A stretch of 7,969 nt of DNA from Desulfobacterales bacterium (GCA_013375335.1 JABXJZ010000056.1:1-7969), one strand, 5' to 3'. Shown: positions 1 to 6,205, numbered from the stretch's first letter. Notes: a model not told the origin generated them from the letters alone. Program-made: numbers and translations.

Positions 1-1092
1 GGCCTCATCAAAGGAACATGCCGCAATGGATTGTGCCCCCCCGAGTACTGCGGCCAGGGCCTGGTAGGCCACCCGTACAATATTATTTTCCGGCTGTTGG
101 GCTGTAAGGCTCACCCCTGATGTCTGCGTGTGGAAGCGAAGCATCCAGGCGCGCGGATCTTTGGCCTTGAACCGGTAACGAAGGATATCAGCCCAGACCT
201 TTCTGGCGGCGCGATACTTGGCCACCTCCTCGAAGATCTTGTTGTGCGTATTAAAAATCCAGCTTATCCTGGGGGCAAAGCTATCTATGTCCAGACCCGC
301 CTTGAGACCTGCCTCAATATAGGCAATGCCATTGGAAAAGCTGAAGGCAATCTCCTGCACAGCTGAACAGCCTGCCTCGCGCATATGGTACCCGGCCACA
401 TTGATGGTATTCCAGAGAGGGACGTGTTTACTGCAAAAGGCGAAGATATCGGTGATGAGCCGAAGAGAGGGTTTGGGAGGGAAGATATAGGTTCCCCTTA
501 CTGTGTATTCCTTCAGGATATCATTCTGTATAGTGCCCCGGAGTTTTTCAGAGTCAATGCCCTGGTTTTCGGCAACGGCAATATACATGGCTAACAGGAT
601 AGCGGCCGGGGCGTTGATAGTCATGGAGGTGGAGATTTTATCCAGGGGGATGCCATCAAAGATAGTCTCCATATCCTGAAGGGTATCTATAGCGACACCT
701 GCCTTACCGACCTCTCCCTGGCTCATAGGGTGATCAGAGTCATATCCAATCTGGGTGGGGAGATCAAAGGCTATGGAGAGGCCGGTCTGCCCCTCTTCCA
801 GCAGGTATTTGTATCGTTTGTTAGTCTCTTTCGCCGTACCAAACCCTGAATACTGCCGCATGGTCCAGGTTCGGCCCAGATACATACTGGGGTGAATACC
901 CCGTACAAAGGGGTACTCGCCGGGAAAACCTGAATCTGAAAGGTAATCTGCATCGGTGAGGTCATCTGGTGAGTATAAGACCTCGATTGGATCAAACGAA
1001 TCGGTGTAATGCCGTTCAACAGGCCTCTTGTTCAGATGGTTGTCGGCCCAGCGTCTTTTCTCATCCCGTATCTTTTCGTATTTGTCGTCCAT
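1..1092 (-). CDS. Methylmalonyl-CoA mutase-type acyl-CoA mutase, large subunit N-terminal part (partial, runs off left edge)
   Basis: Adenosylcobalamin-dependent acyl-CoA mutase, substrate-binding TIM-barrel part; the family interconverts methylmalonyl-CoA and succinyl-CoA or related branched acyl-CoAs in the cytoplasm. My translation gives 364 residues with no frameshift. Landmarks are RGIHPSMY, the RQYSGFGTA block with Tyr81, GYDSDHP, TIQNDILKEYTVRGTY with Arg199, and AGYHMREAG with His236. These align at a constant offset of 8 with Tyr89, Arg207 and His244 of the Propionibacterium enzyme. Tyr and Arg at those sites favour a methylmalonyl-type substrate; isobutyryl-CoA mutase has Phe and Gln there. 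The segment usually reading SLHTNS before DEA is SIAACS here, so this is a divergent subgroup. The start is fixed by an in-frame TGA 6 bases upstream of the ATG; a GGAGGGG ribosome site lies 11 bases upstream at 1104-1110. The B12-binding domain is not visible and may be fused or separate. Confidence 0.93.
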   Translation of the reverse strand, partial: MDDKYEKIRDEKRRWADNHLNKRPVERHYTDSFDPIEVLYSPDDLTDADYLSDSGFPGEYPFVRGIHPSMYLGRTWTMRQYSGFGTAKETNKRYKYLLEEGQTGLSIAFDLPTQIGYDSDHPMSQGEVGKAGVAIDTLQDMETIFDGIPLDKISTSMTINAPAAILLAMYIAVAENQGIDSEKLRGTIQNDILKEYTVRGTYIFPPKPSLRLITDIFAFCSKHVPLWNTINVAGYHMREAGCSAVQEIAFSFSNGIAYIEAGLKAGLDIDSFAPRISWIFNTHNKIFEEVAKYRAARKVWADILRYRFKAKDPRAWMLRFHTQTSGVSLTAQQPENNIVRVAYQALAAVLGGAQSIAACSFDEA

Positions 1093-1163
1093 GGTAAATC
1101 AATCCCCTCCAAAATAAAAAATGAGATCATAGAATCCCTTTTTGCAAAAGCACTATAGGATAC

Positions 1164-1319
1164 AACATGCTCCTGTCCAAACGAAAAATTACTCAGGATC
1201 TTATCAATATGGTGGTGTCCTGGCGGCATTCCGGGTTCAATGTCTTTTGTGGGCCAAGATTACATCCCGCAGAGGAAGATGCAATGGAGAACCTGGCCCG
1301 CTATATTATCCCCGCCTCC
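1164..1319 (+). pseudogene. Fragment of IS91-family (Y2-type) transposase
   Basis: About 51 residues beginning near LLSKRKITQDLIN and continuing SWRHSGFNVFCGPR and EEDAMENLARYII match, from memory, the conserved interior of IS91-family transposases (Y2 transposase/Transposase_32 type), where this block is followed by RASFSQERM. Here the match ends after ARYIIPAS, and the frame runs to a stop at 1385 with unrelated sequence. The upstream zinc-binding part and the catalytic tyrosine region are absent, so this is a dead internal fragment. The open frame extends from ATG 1167, but that Met is probably an internal residue rather than a real start. The fragment lies about 70 bp upstream of the mutase start and divergent from it, so the insertion may have affected that promoter. 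A family search with the 50 residues would settle the assignment. Confidence 0.7.
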
Positions 1320-1570
1320 CTGCCCGGTTGTGCCATGTCTGATCCAGTCGAACCGCTCCGCCTCAGCTTTCTCAACTACCATTGAGATTGGCACAGGGGA
1401 TTGTACCTCGCTATGGCAGGCGGGTTTCTCTCAAGAGAGAATGCGGAAAGTGGGGCAGGGGATACAAGGCTTACCCCCTATAAACACCTCTATGACACGC
1501 TGGGTCTCTACCGGATACCTACCACAGCTCCATGGACTCAAGCTGCGAAAGCCTCTGCAAGAAGATGATG
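1320..1570. other. Unassigned stretch between transposase fragment and group II intron core
   Basis: About 250 bp without a recognisable gene. One plus-strand frame stays open from 1240 to 1608, but it crosses both the transposase fragment and the intron domain V in the wrong phase for the first, so I treat it as chance. A short inverted repeat (TTCTCTC, AA, GAGAGAA) lies at 1426-1441. The same bases encode FSQERM in that frame, a string that follows ARYIIRAS in IS91-type transposases, so part of this stretch could be a displaced transposase piece. The part nearest 1571 may be decayed intron domains I-IV, but I could not fold them by eye. Confidence 0.4.
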
Positions 1571-1662
1571 GGAAAGCCGTGTACCCGAAAAGGGTATGCA
1601 CGGTTTGATCAGGGGAAGCTGGAGACAGGCCTAAAGGTACTGCGCCAGTTCTCTACTCTACC
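1571..1662 (+). ncRNA. Group II intron 3' end relic: domain V and probable domain VI
   Basis: Bases 1574-1606 fold as a group II domain V. The lower helix AAGCCGTG/CACGGTTT contains the AGC catalytic triad paired to GTT with the usual G-U wobble. A 2-nt bulge (TG) on the 3' side follows, then an upper stem TACCC/GGGTA with a GAAAA loop. Length is 33 nt against the usual 34. It is followed by a purine-rich linker and a weaker helix, CTGG (1619-1622) with CCAG (1645-1648), extended by wobbles, as expected for domain VI. The pyrimidine-rich CTACTCTAC to about 1661 looks like the intron 3' end. No reverse transcriptase frame is present upstream, so this is a deleted or fragmented ribozyme rather than a mobile intron. 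Domain V is the stronger part of the call; the exact 3' splice point is inferred. Confidence 0.7.
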
Positions 1663-1732
1663 TTTTTTCACTGTCCTGTAAGCGGGGAGCTTTACGTATC
1701 GCTTGGTATACTCCCAGAAAATTGAAATCACC

Positions 1733-1760
1733 TTGCCATTTTTTCTACATTGCGTACACT
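1733..1760 (+). promoter_or_regulatory. Candidate promoter for the HTH/zinc-ribbon gene
   Basis: TTGCCA at 1733-1738 and TACACT at 1755-1760 are separated by 16 bp, resembling -35 and -10 boxes of a sigma70-type promoter. They lie 45 bp upstream of the ATG at 1805. The -10 box is only a fair match, so this is a modest call. Confidence 0.35.
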
Positions 1761-1804
1761 AGCTACCTCAGTAGGATACCCTGTGAAATCCCTCCATTAT
1801 CAAA

Positions 1805-2146
1805 ATGCATTCATCGCTAAAGCCAGCAATCCCTCACATGACGCAAGATACGCATCGGAATAGGGCGAGGACAATTCGTCAGCACATCGTCGATCTCTTG
1901 AGCGAAGATGAGATGAGCGCCAGGGAGCTCTCCCAGGCGATAGGTATCAGGGAAAAGGAGGTCTATGATCACCTCTCCCACATTGCACGATCAGCGGCTG
2001 CCCAGAGGAAAAGGCTCATCGTACAACCCTCCCGGTGTCTCATGTGCGGGTATGTGTTCGAGGACAGAAAACGTCTCACCCGCCCAGGCCGCTGCCCCAG
2101 ATGCAAACGCTCCCACCTTCAAGAGCCAACCTACCGAGTCAGTTAA
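1805..2146 (+). CDS. Predicted transcriptional regulator, HTH domain fused to zinc ribbon (COG3357 type)
   Basis: A 113-residue cytoplasmic protein. Residues about 22-62 form a winged-helix-like HTH (RQHIVDLLSEDEMSARELSQ, then IGIREKEVYDHLSHIARS), where SARELSQAIGI reads as the helix-turn-helix core. Residues 77-101 form a zinc ribbon with two CxxC knuckles, Cys78/Cys81 (CLMCGYVFEDRK) and Cys97/Cys100 (CPRCKRSHL). This layout matches the small HTH plus Zn-ribbon family known mainly from archaea and anaerobic bacteria. Its target genes are not known to me and neighbours give no clue, since it stands alone between mobile-element debris and a convergent dipeptidase gene. No clear Shine-Dalgarno precedes ATG 1805 or the alternative ATG at 1838 (102 aa), which begins just before the conserved region; either start is possible. 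Confidence 0.82.
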   Translation: MHSSLKPAIPHMTQDTHRNRARTIRQHIVDLLSEDEMSARELSQAIGIREKEVYDHLSHIARSAAAQRKRLIVQPSRCLMCGYVFEDRKRLTRPGRCPRCKRSHLQEPTYRVS

Positions 2147-2239
2147 CGAGTAAACATATCACGAAAAATAGCCAAACCTGTTATGACCGCTTCCAATTCC
2201 TGCTTGAGCGGTACTGAATTATTTAAGGACCACCCCTCT

Positions 2240-2260
2240 CAGTGACCCCTTTCCTCACTG
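2240..2260. repeat. Short inverted repeat, CAGTGA/TCACTG hairpin
   Basis: Perfect 6-bp arms CAGTGA and TCACTG flank CCCCTTTCC, in the convergent gap between the regulator and the dipeptidase gene. There is no T tract next to it, so it is a weak terminator candidate. It shares the core GTGACCCCTTT with the hairpin at 2320-2339, suggesting two copies of one small element. Confidence 0.45.
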
Positions 2261-2319
2261 CGCCGCCGCATCAAACAAATCAGGAAAAAGACCAGCTGAA
2301 CCTCTATTCAACAAAAGAC

Positions 2320-2339
2320 GTGACCCCTTTAGTGGTCAC
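2320..2339 (-). terminator. Hairpin downstream of the dipeptidase gene, possible terminator or REP-like element
   Basis: GTGACC and GGTCAC form a perfect 6-bp stem around an 8-nt loop, 19 bp past the dipeptidase stop. Read on the minus strand the hairpin is followed by GTCTTTTGTT, a short imperfect T tract, so it could end the cupin-dipeptidase transcript. Alternatively it is a copy of a GTGACCCC-containing palindrome, as at 2240-2260. Confidence 0.4.
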
Positions 2340-2358
2340 TAATAAATACTGATACGAG

Positions 2359-3558
2359 TTATTCCAAGTTTTCACCGGCCCCTTTTATCGATTTTTGTTC
2401 TTCCGGTAACGTCTGACGAAAGACCCGCAGCGCATTGCCGCCCATGGTGGCAGCGATCTGCGCTTCAGTGAAACCTTCCTGCAGCAACGCGTCGGTTAGC
2501 ATCACTAGGCCGCTCGCATCCACAACTGTCGTAACCGCACCGTCGAAGTCTGATCCCAAAGCCACGTGCTCGACACCGACCAAATCAGCAACGTATCGCA
2601 TGGCCCCGACCGTATCGTTAAGCGTTTTGCCACAGGTCGCGTATTTGTACAGACCGATCCCAATGACACCGCCGGTCTTGGCGATGCCGCGAATATGGCG
2701 ATCAGCGAGATTGCGCGCCGTGTCACAGGTGCCTCGCACGCCGCCGTGCGATGCAACCACCGGTCGGTCGGCCATAGCCAGTACGTCATCAATAGTCGCC
2801 GGCGAAGCATGGGCCAAGTCGATGATCATGCCCAGCGCCAAGGCGCGTTGGATCAGCCCACGGCCCTTCTCGGTCAGCCCGTATTTGTCCACCCCGTGAG
2901 CAGAGCCGGCCATGGCGTTGTCAAAGAGGTGAACCAGCCCCAGCATCCGAAAACCCGCCTGAAAGAGCCGCTCAACATTAGCCGGATTGCCCTCAAGCGC
3001 CTGCGTGCCTTCCAGCGACAGCATGGCGCCGATGATCAGCTCCCCGCGCTCTCGCGCCGCCAGTAACGCTTCCAAGTCACGCCGATTGGTAATAAGCGTG
3101 AGGGCACCATTGGAGGCTTGCGCCCGTTCCGCGAGTTTGTCAGCCTGATACAGCGCGCGCTGCAAGCGGCCATCGTGGGTCGCCTCCGGCCAACCCTGTA
3201 GCGCGGCGAGCAAGGTAATGACGTCCCACCTGTCTGGATTGTTGTCCATTCTTGGAGGAAACGGTACACCATTGACCACGCCAAAGACCTGCAGAGCCAC
3301 GTTGGCTTCCTGCAAGCGCGGCACATCCACATGGCCACGTGATCCCCGTTTGAGAAGATCGCGATTCCAAAGCAGTGGGTCAGCGTGCAAATCGATTACA
3401 CGCAGTTGCTGGTGCAGCGCAGCAGCTTCCGGACTTGCGGCGTATGGCGGTTTAAATCGTACCCGGTTGATCCAGCGGTCAGCCAGAGAGGCACATCCGG
3501 CCAGTAGCACAGTCGGGATTACTGTAGCCATAATCCTTGTGAGCCGCGACACTAGCAT
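2359..3558 (-). CDS. Membrane dipeptidase (peptidase M19, renal dipeptidase family), lipoprotein
   Basis: Zinc-dependent dipeptidase of the amidohydrolase fold, 399 residues, predicted to cleave dipeptides outside the cytoplasmic membrane. A short signal peptide ends in the lipobox LAGC, with Cys22 as the lipidation site. The binuclear zinc ligands of the family can all be assigned: HAD at His58 and Asp60, Glu183 in SLEGTQAL, His250 in DLAHAS, His271 in ASHGG, and Asp337 in GSDFDG. It should therefore be active. The ATG lies 2 bp after the stop of the upstream cupin gene and has no good Shine-Dalgarno of its own, which points to translational coupling; GTG at codon 3 and ATG at codon 10 are alternative starts. 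By eye it is more GC-rich than the ATPase gene further right, so the operon may have been acquired. The exact substrate cannot be read from the sequence. Confidence 0.94.
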   Translation of the reverse strand: MLVSRLTRIMATVIPTVLLAGCASLADRWINRVRFKPPYAASPEAAALHQQLRVIDLHADPLLWNRDLLKRGSRGHVDVPRLQEANVALQVFGVVNGVPFPPRMDNNPDRWDVITLLAALQGWPEATHDGRLQRALYQADKLAERAQASNGALTLITNRRDLEALLAARERGELIIGAMLSLEGTQALEGNPANVERLFQAGFRMLGLVHLFDNAMAGSAHGVDKYGLTEKGRGLIQRALALGMIIDLAHASPATIDDVLAMADRPVVASHGGVRGTCDTARNLADRHIRGIAKTGGVIGIGLYKYATCGKTLNDTVGAMRYVADLVGVEHVALGSDFDGAVTTVVDASGLVMLTDALLQEGFTEAQIAATMGGNALRVFRQTLPEEQKSIKGAGENLE

Positions 3559-3560
3559 TG

Positions 3561-3929
3561 CTATATTTGCGCGCCCGGGTCCTGTCTCCGCTTCAACCAG
3601 AAATCAAATGGTCGGCCAGGGACAAAGATGTCGAGGCCAATCGATGGCTGGTCCAACTGGTTCTTGACGACATGAGGTTCATTCCCGGGGATATAGGCGG
3701 CGTCCCCCTCCCCAAGTACCTGCTCTCCGCCCTCATTAGTGACGATTGCAAGTTTCCCTTTAAGCACGACTAGCACTTGGGCACTCGGGTGCTCGTGGAG
3801 GGGCGAGGCATGATACGGCGGTTTAATGAAGTGTTCGATGGAGATATCGTCTTCATTGCAGAGACTCACACGCTTCCAGTTTTCCTCAGGCTCATAACTC
3901 TCTGCGCTCCTGAAATGGATAACCTTCAT
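3561..3929 (-). CDS. Small single-domain cupin protein
   Basis: A 122-residue cupin, the start chosen at MKVIHFRSAESY because a near-perfect AGGAGGTG site lies 5 bases upstream; an open frame reaches 11 codons further but has no such site. Cupin motif 1 reads PLHEHPSAQVLVVLKG, with His-x-His, then Gln where Glu is usual, then the closing Gly. Motif 2 reads GDAAYIPGNEPHVVKN, with the second-motif His and Asn. Three His residues can bind a metal, so a small metal-dependent enzyme or ligand-binding regulator is possible; the family is too broad for a substrate. It is the first gene of an operon with the M19 dipeptidase, 2 bp apart, so its role may be linked to peptide or amino-acid turnover, which is inference only. 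It lacks a signal peptide and should be cytoplasmic. Confidence 0.88.
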   Translation of the reverse strand: MKVIHFRSAESYEPEENWKRVSLCNEDDISIEHFIKPPYHASPLHEHPSAQVLVVLKGKLAIVTNEGGEQVLGEGDAAYIPGNEPHVVKNQLDQPSIGLDIFVPGRPFDFWLKRRQDPGAQI

Positions 3930-3934
3930 TGATC

Positions 3935-3942
3935 CACCTCCT
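3935..3942 (-). promoter_or_regulatory. Strong ribosome binding site deciding the cupin start
   Basis: AGGAGGTG on the minus strand, 5 bases before the ATG at 3929, fits the anti-Shine-Dalgarno sequence almost fully. It supports the 122-residue cupin over the longer 133-residue reading. Confidence 0.85.
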
Positions 3943-4044
3943 GTGGTTTCTCGTGACTCCAACCATGATCAGTACGGCGTAACAAACAGTGATCCAGCCA
4001 GGTTCTGTTTCTTGACCGATATAGAGCATACAGATCAGAAGGTA

Positions 4045-4073
4045 TTTATATCAGCTTGTTCTATGATTGACAA
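4045..4073 (-). promoter_or_regulatory. Sigma70-type promoter of the cupin-dipeptidase operon
   Basis: On the minus strand TTGTCA (4073-4068) and TATAAA (4050-4045) are separated by exactly 17 bp; each box matches consensus at 5 of 6 bases. Transcription would begin near 4038 and give a leader of roughly 110 nt before the cupin start. No clear operator or riboswitch fold is visible in that leader. Confidence 0.65.
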
Positions 4074-4307
4074 TAAAACGTTCCGGTGAGGATGTGCAGC
4101 GCTTCCTGGGCGCTCTTGAAGGTCGGGATGCTATTGGATAGTGCCCCATGTCAATGGCTGACCCAAATTTCTTCGCAAGGGGTGAGCAAATCATCCGTTA
4201 TTGTCAAAATGAAAGATGCGACCCCCTATCACGCTTTCTCTTTGCATTGCTTAGGGACAAGTCTTTGCGGCACCTCATTAACATGAACTGTCAAAAGAGG
4301 ATCATTA
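4074..4307. other. Unassigned sequence between the cupin promoter and the M48 fragment
   Basis: No gene is supported in this stretch. Plus-strand frames of 61 and 66 codons (4148-4333, 4086-4286) show no family I recognise. The bases TGTCAAAATGAAAGATGCGA followed by CCCC at 4202-4225 resemble the GGGGTC...TTGACA type of short dispersed sequence seen beside single-domain (TnpA_REP-like) transposases in related genomes; this is a recollection, not a search result. The truncated M48 gene ends nearby, so part of this stretch probably came with the deletion or insertion that removed the rest of that gene. Confidence 0.4.
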
Positions 4308-4538
4308 TTATAGATATGGCCACTTTTGTCTAAAATCCGCGGAAAATTGATGCGGCGAATTTTGTTTGTCAATCTGAATTTCCTGATCCTCCGACACAGG
4401 CATTAATTGCCGTCTACCGGTGACCGGACTCGTAGCGCACCCAGCTATAAAACCCGCCGCTGACACCGACACGAGCCACAAAAAATCACGGCGTGTCATG
4501 GCATGTTTCTTTCCCGTCACTAAAAGTTCATCGTGCAT
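4308..4538 (-). pseudogene. Truncated N-terminus of a Tat-dependent M48 metallopeptidase lipoprotein
   Basis: The 76-codon frame carries a twin-arginine signal (TRRDFLWLV, Arg16-Arg17), a hydrophobic stretch and a lipobox IAGC with Cys34. It then reads SPVTGRRQLMPVSEDQEIQI and DKQNSPHQFSAD, the typical start of M48 (HtpX/Ste24-like) peptidases of periplasmic lipoprotein type. Similarity stops at residue 68-69, near 4332-4337, and the frame ends in RQKWPYL and a stop. The HExxH zinc site and the whole catalytic domain are missing, so it cannot be a peptidase. The start has an AGGAGG site at 4543-4548, 4 bases before the ATG; ATG at codon 14, directly before the twin arginines, is the alternative. 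If still expressed it would give a small exported lipopeptide. Confidence 0.78.
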
Positions 4539-4703
4539 ACTTCCTCCTGCTGAGTTGGTGCAATCATCTTGTAGCTTCCAAGCAGACTATTGCCTGCGGT
4601 TGCCTCAAATCGCCTGGCACAAGCTTGATGGTAAAAGAGGTAGTCATTTTTTCCCGAGGAGTATAGGAGAATGGGTCCGTCATGGATCGGGTCAACTCTA
4701 CGT

Positions 4704-4723
4704 TTGACTCTTGTTGACTCTTG
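4704..4723. repeat. Tandem repeat, two copies of a 10-bp unit
   Basis: TTGACTCTTG occurs twice head to tail (4704-4713, 4714-4723), followed by a degenerate third unit TCGACTTCTC. It has no visible function and may be slippage. Confidence 0.6.
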
Positions 4724-4758
4724 TCGACTTCTCAATAAGCATTTTAATGAGCAGGCAT

Positions 4759-4770
4759 CGTTGTACAACG
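4759..4770. promoter_or_regulatory. 12-bp perfect palindrome, possible operator
   Basis: CGTTGTACAACG is self-complementary over all 12 bases. On the minus strand its TTGTAC half could serve as a weak -35 box, with TAAAAT 16 bp downstream, so a regulator bound here would cover a promoter of the M48 fragment. This is a candidate only. Confidence 0.35.
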
Positions 4771-4842
4771 CTCAAAAGCATACTATAGCGTTATACATTT
4801 TGCAGGGCCAGGTGCAAAGATACTTCGTCGATTGAGATTAAA

Positions 4843-4862
4843 GGTCAAATGTACATTTGACC
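4843..4862. repeat. 20-bp perfect palindrome next to the glycosyltransferase stop
   Basis: GGTCAAATGT is followed directly by its reverse complement ACATTTGACC. It begins 5 bp past the glycosyltransferase stop codon. On the minus strand a short TTTAAT follows, on the plus strand CTATTTTATTT, so it could act as a weak bidirectional terminator. Its AGGGTCA edge also resembles short palindromes at 2240-2260 and 2320-2339, suggesting a REP-like element. Confidence 0.65.
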
Positions 4863-4867
4863 CTATT

Positions 4868-6091
4868 TTATTTATAGTCCAGCGCTCTTAGTACTTCACG
4901 GGCGGTCATCTCCAAACTACGCCGGCGATTTATCATTTGTGAGGCAGCTTTGGCCTGCTGTGGTATCAGATCATCCGACAGGCATTTGTGGATAGCTGCC
5001 GCAAGTTTCTGTGAGCTCAGTTTGGAGCGCCATATGGGTTTTGGGCCCAGGTGGGACAGATACACCTGATGCCCCCAGTAGAATTGATCGAGGGCGTGAG
5101 GAACGATGATTTGCGGTACGCCGCTGATGGCGCTTGATGCAGTTGTCCCGGCACCGCCGTGGTGGATCACCGCTGCCATATGCGGAAAAAGCCTCAAGTG
5201 CGGATACCCCTTAACAAAGAAGACATCATCTGTGTTGGAAAACTGCGACGGCTCCTCCCAAAACTTGGCTATAACGGCCCGTCTTCCGACCGCTCGTGCG
5301 GCGCCGACAATTAGTGGGACGTTGCTGGCTTGATCCTGCTTGGGCATGCTTCCGAAACCCGCATACACGGGGGCTGGGCCAGCGCTTAAGAACGTCTCCA
5401 ATTCCGGAAGATGTTGATCCGATTGGTCTAAATGCATATAGCCGGTTTGCGTAAAGGCGGGCTCAACGTCCTGGGGAACTCTGACAATTACCTCGTCAGA
5501 GGCCACGATGACGTGGCGGCTTAAGATATGAAGCCAAGCATCCTGAACCGGTTTTAATCCGAGTTGCTTGCGCTTCTTGTTAATCAGCAAGGTCAAATTG
5601 AACTGATCGAACAGCCTGCCAAGCCGCCAGGTGATTCGATTCCACCATGTGGGGAGCCCGTGATGTTTGCACGCCGGAAAGGGATGAGAGCCGGAAGGCA
5701 AGAGCTGGGGGGTAAATGCAATATATCGATATGGAATTCCCATGGACTCAGCCACTGTGGACAAAGCCAATGCCAGAGATGAACCGACAACGAGATCCGC
5801 TCCGGCGATGATTCTTGGAAGAATGTCGAATTGCGCACTTACTTCCTTATGGATATAGGAGAGAAATCGAAAAGCGGAACTGAGTGAATGGGCATCTTCC
5901 ATTCCATCGATGAAGGCGGTGACATCGCCCCCGAGAGGATGAAAGCGACACCCGAGTTTCCCAGCCCATGCCGCCTTTTCAGGGGGTGCTGCTAACAAAA
6001 CATCATGCCCAGCCGACTTCAGCGCCAATGACAGTGCCACCATCGGCTGGACATCGCCGCGAGATCCAAAGGTTGCCAGGACGATTTTCAT
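4868..6091 (-). CDS. GT1-type glycosyltransferase (UDP-glucosyltransferase / sterol glucosyltransferase-like)
   Basis: A GT-B fold glycosyltransferase of 407 residues, predicted to move a sugar from a nucleotide donor to a lipid or other hydrophobic acceptor. The N-terminal Rossmann half opens with MKIVLATFGSRGDVQPMVAL, the signature of the sterol glucosyltransferase and macrolide transferase branch. The C-terminal half carries the donor site YPHLRLFPHMAAVIHHGGAG, then TT, and further on VPHALDQ, whose Asp-Gln pair usually contacts the sugar. The start was placed at the ATG just before the first beta strand; a GTG 12 codons upstream (6127) keeps the frame open but adds a charged, poorly conserved extension, and neither start has a clear ribosome site. 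No membrane segment is evident, so it is probably cytoplasmic or peripheral. It stands alone and its acceptor cannot be inferred from neighbours. Confidence 0.9.
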   Translation of the reverse strand: MKIVLATFGSRGDVQPMVALSLALKSAGHDVLLAAPPEKAAWAGKLGCRFHPLGGDVTAFIDGMEDAHSLSSAFRFLSYIHKEVSAQFDILPRIIAGADLVVGSSLALALSTVAESMGIPYRYIAFTPQLLPSGSHPFPACKHHGLPTWWNRITWRLGRLFDQFNLTLLINKKRKQLGLKPVQDAWLHILSRHVIVASDEVIVRVPQDVEPAFTQTGYMHLDQSDQHLPELETFLSAGPAPVYAGFGSMPKQDQASNVPLIVGAARAVGRRAVIAKFWEEPSQFSNTDDVFFVKGYPHLRLFPHMAAVIHHGGAGTTASSAISGVPQIIVPHALDQFYWGHQVYLSHLGPKPIWRSKLSSQKLAAAIHKCLSDDLIPQQAKAASQMINRRRSLEMTAREVLRALDYK

Positions 6092-6205
6092 GGGATTGGA
6101 GTCACAGCTTGATCTGTGATTTGACACGAAACCAACGAACCAGGAGATCGCTTGCGGGTTAGAAATTCAATTCTTGAGGAAAGAGGTAGCAAAATGGTAA
6201 CGAAA

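Larger units (their letters stand above)
4539..4867. other. Intergenic region between M48 fragment and glycosyltransferase
   Basis: No gene is supported in these 329 bp. It holds the AGGAGG site of the M48 fragment, a two-copy 10-bp tandem repeat at 4704-4723, a 12-bp palindrome at 4759-4770 and a 20-bp palindrome at 4843-4862. On the minus strand TATAAC (4794-4789 region) and TAAAAT (4747-4742 region) could be -10 boxes for the M48 fragment, but their -35 partners are poor. A minus-strand frame at 4520-4768 resembles nothing I know. Confidence 0.45.

Noticed and set aside
1240..1608. Plus-strand 122-codon open frame
   Set aside because: It crosses the transposase fragment out of phase and reads through the intron domain V; composition and content fit no family.
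2435..3338. Several long plus- and minus-strand frames inside the dipeptidase gene
   Set aside because: They are alternative-frame shadows of a GC-rich gene with complete catalytic motifs in the main frame.
4148..4333. Plus-strand 61-codon frame (MSMADPNFFARGEQ...)
   Set aside because: No ribosome site and no family match; it overlaps the end of the M48 fragment on the other strand.
4564..4647. Minus-strand 27-residue frame MTTSFTIKLVPGDLRQPQAI...
   Set aside because: The wording looks protein-like and it lies 26 bp upstream of the M48 fragment, but it has no clear ribosome site, is very short and matches nothing I know.
4520..4768. Minus-strand 82-codon frame upstream of the M48 fragment
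   Set aside because: Overlaps the M48 start in another frame and shows no recognisable domain; treated as chance.
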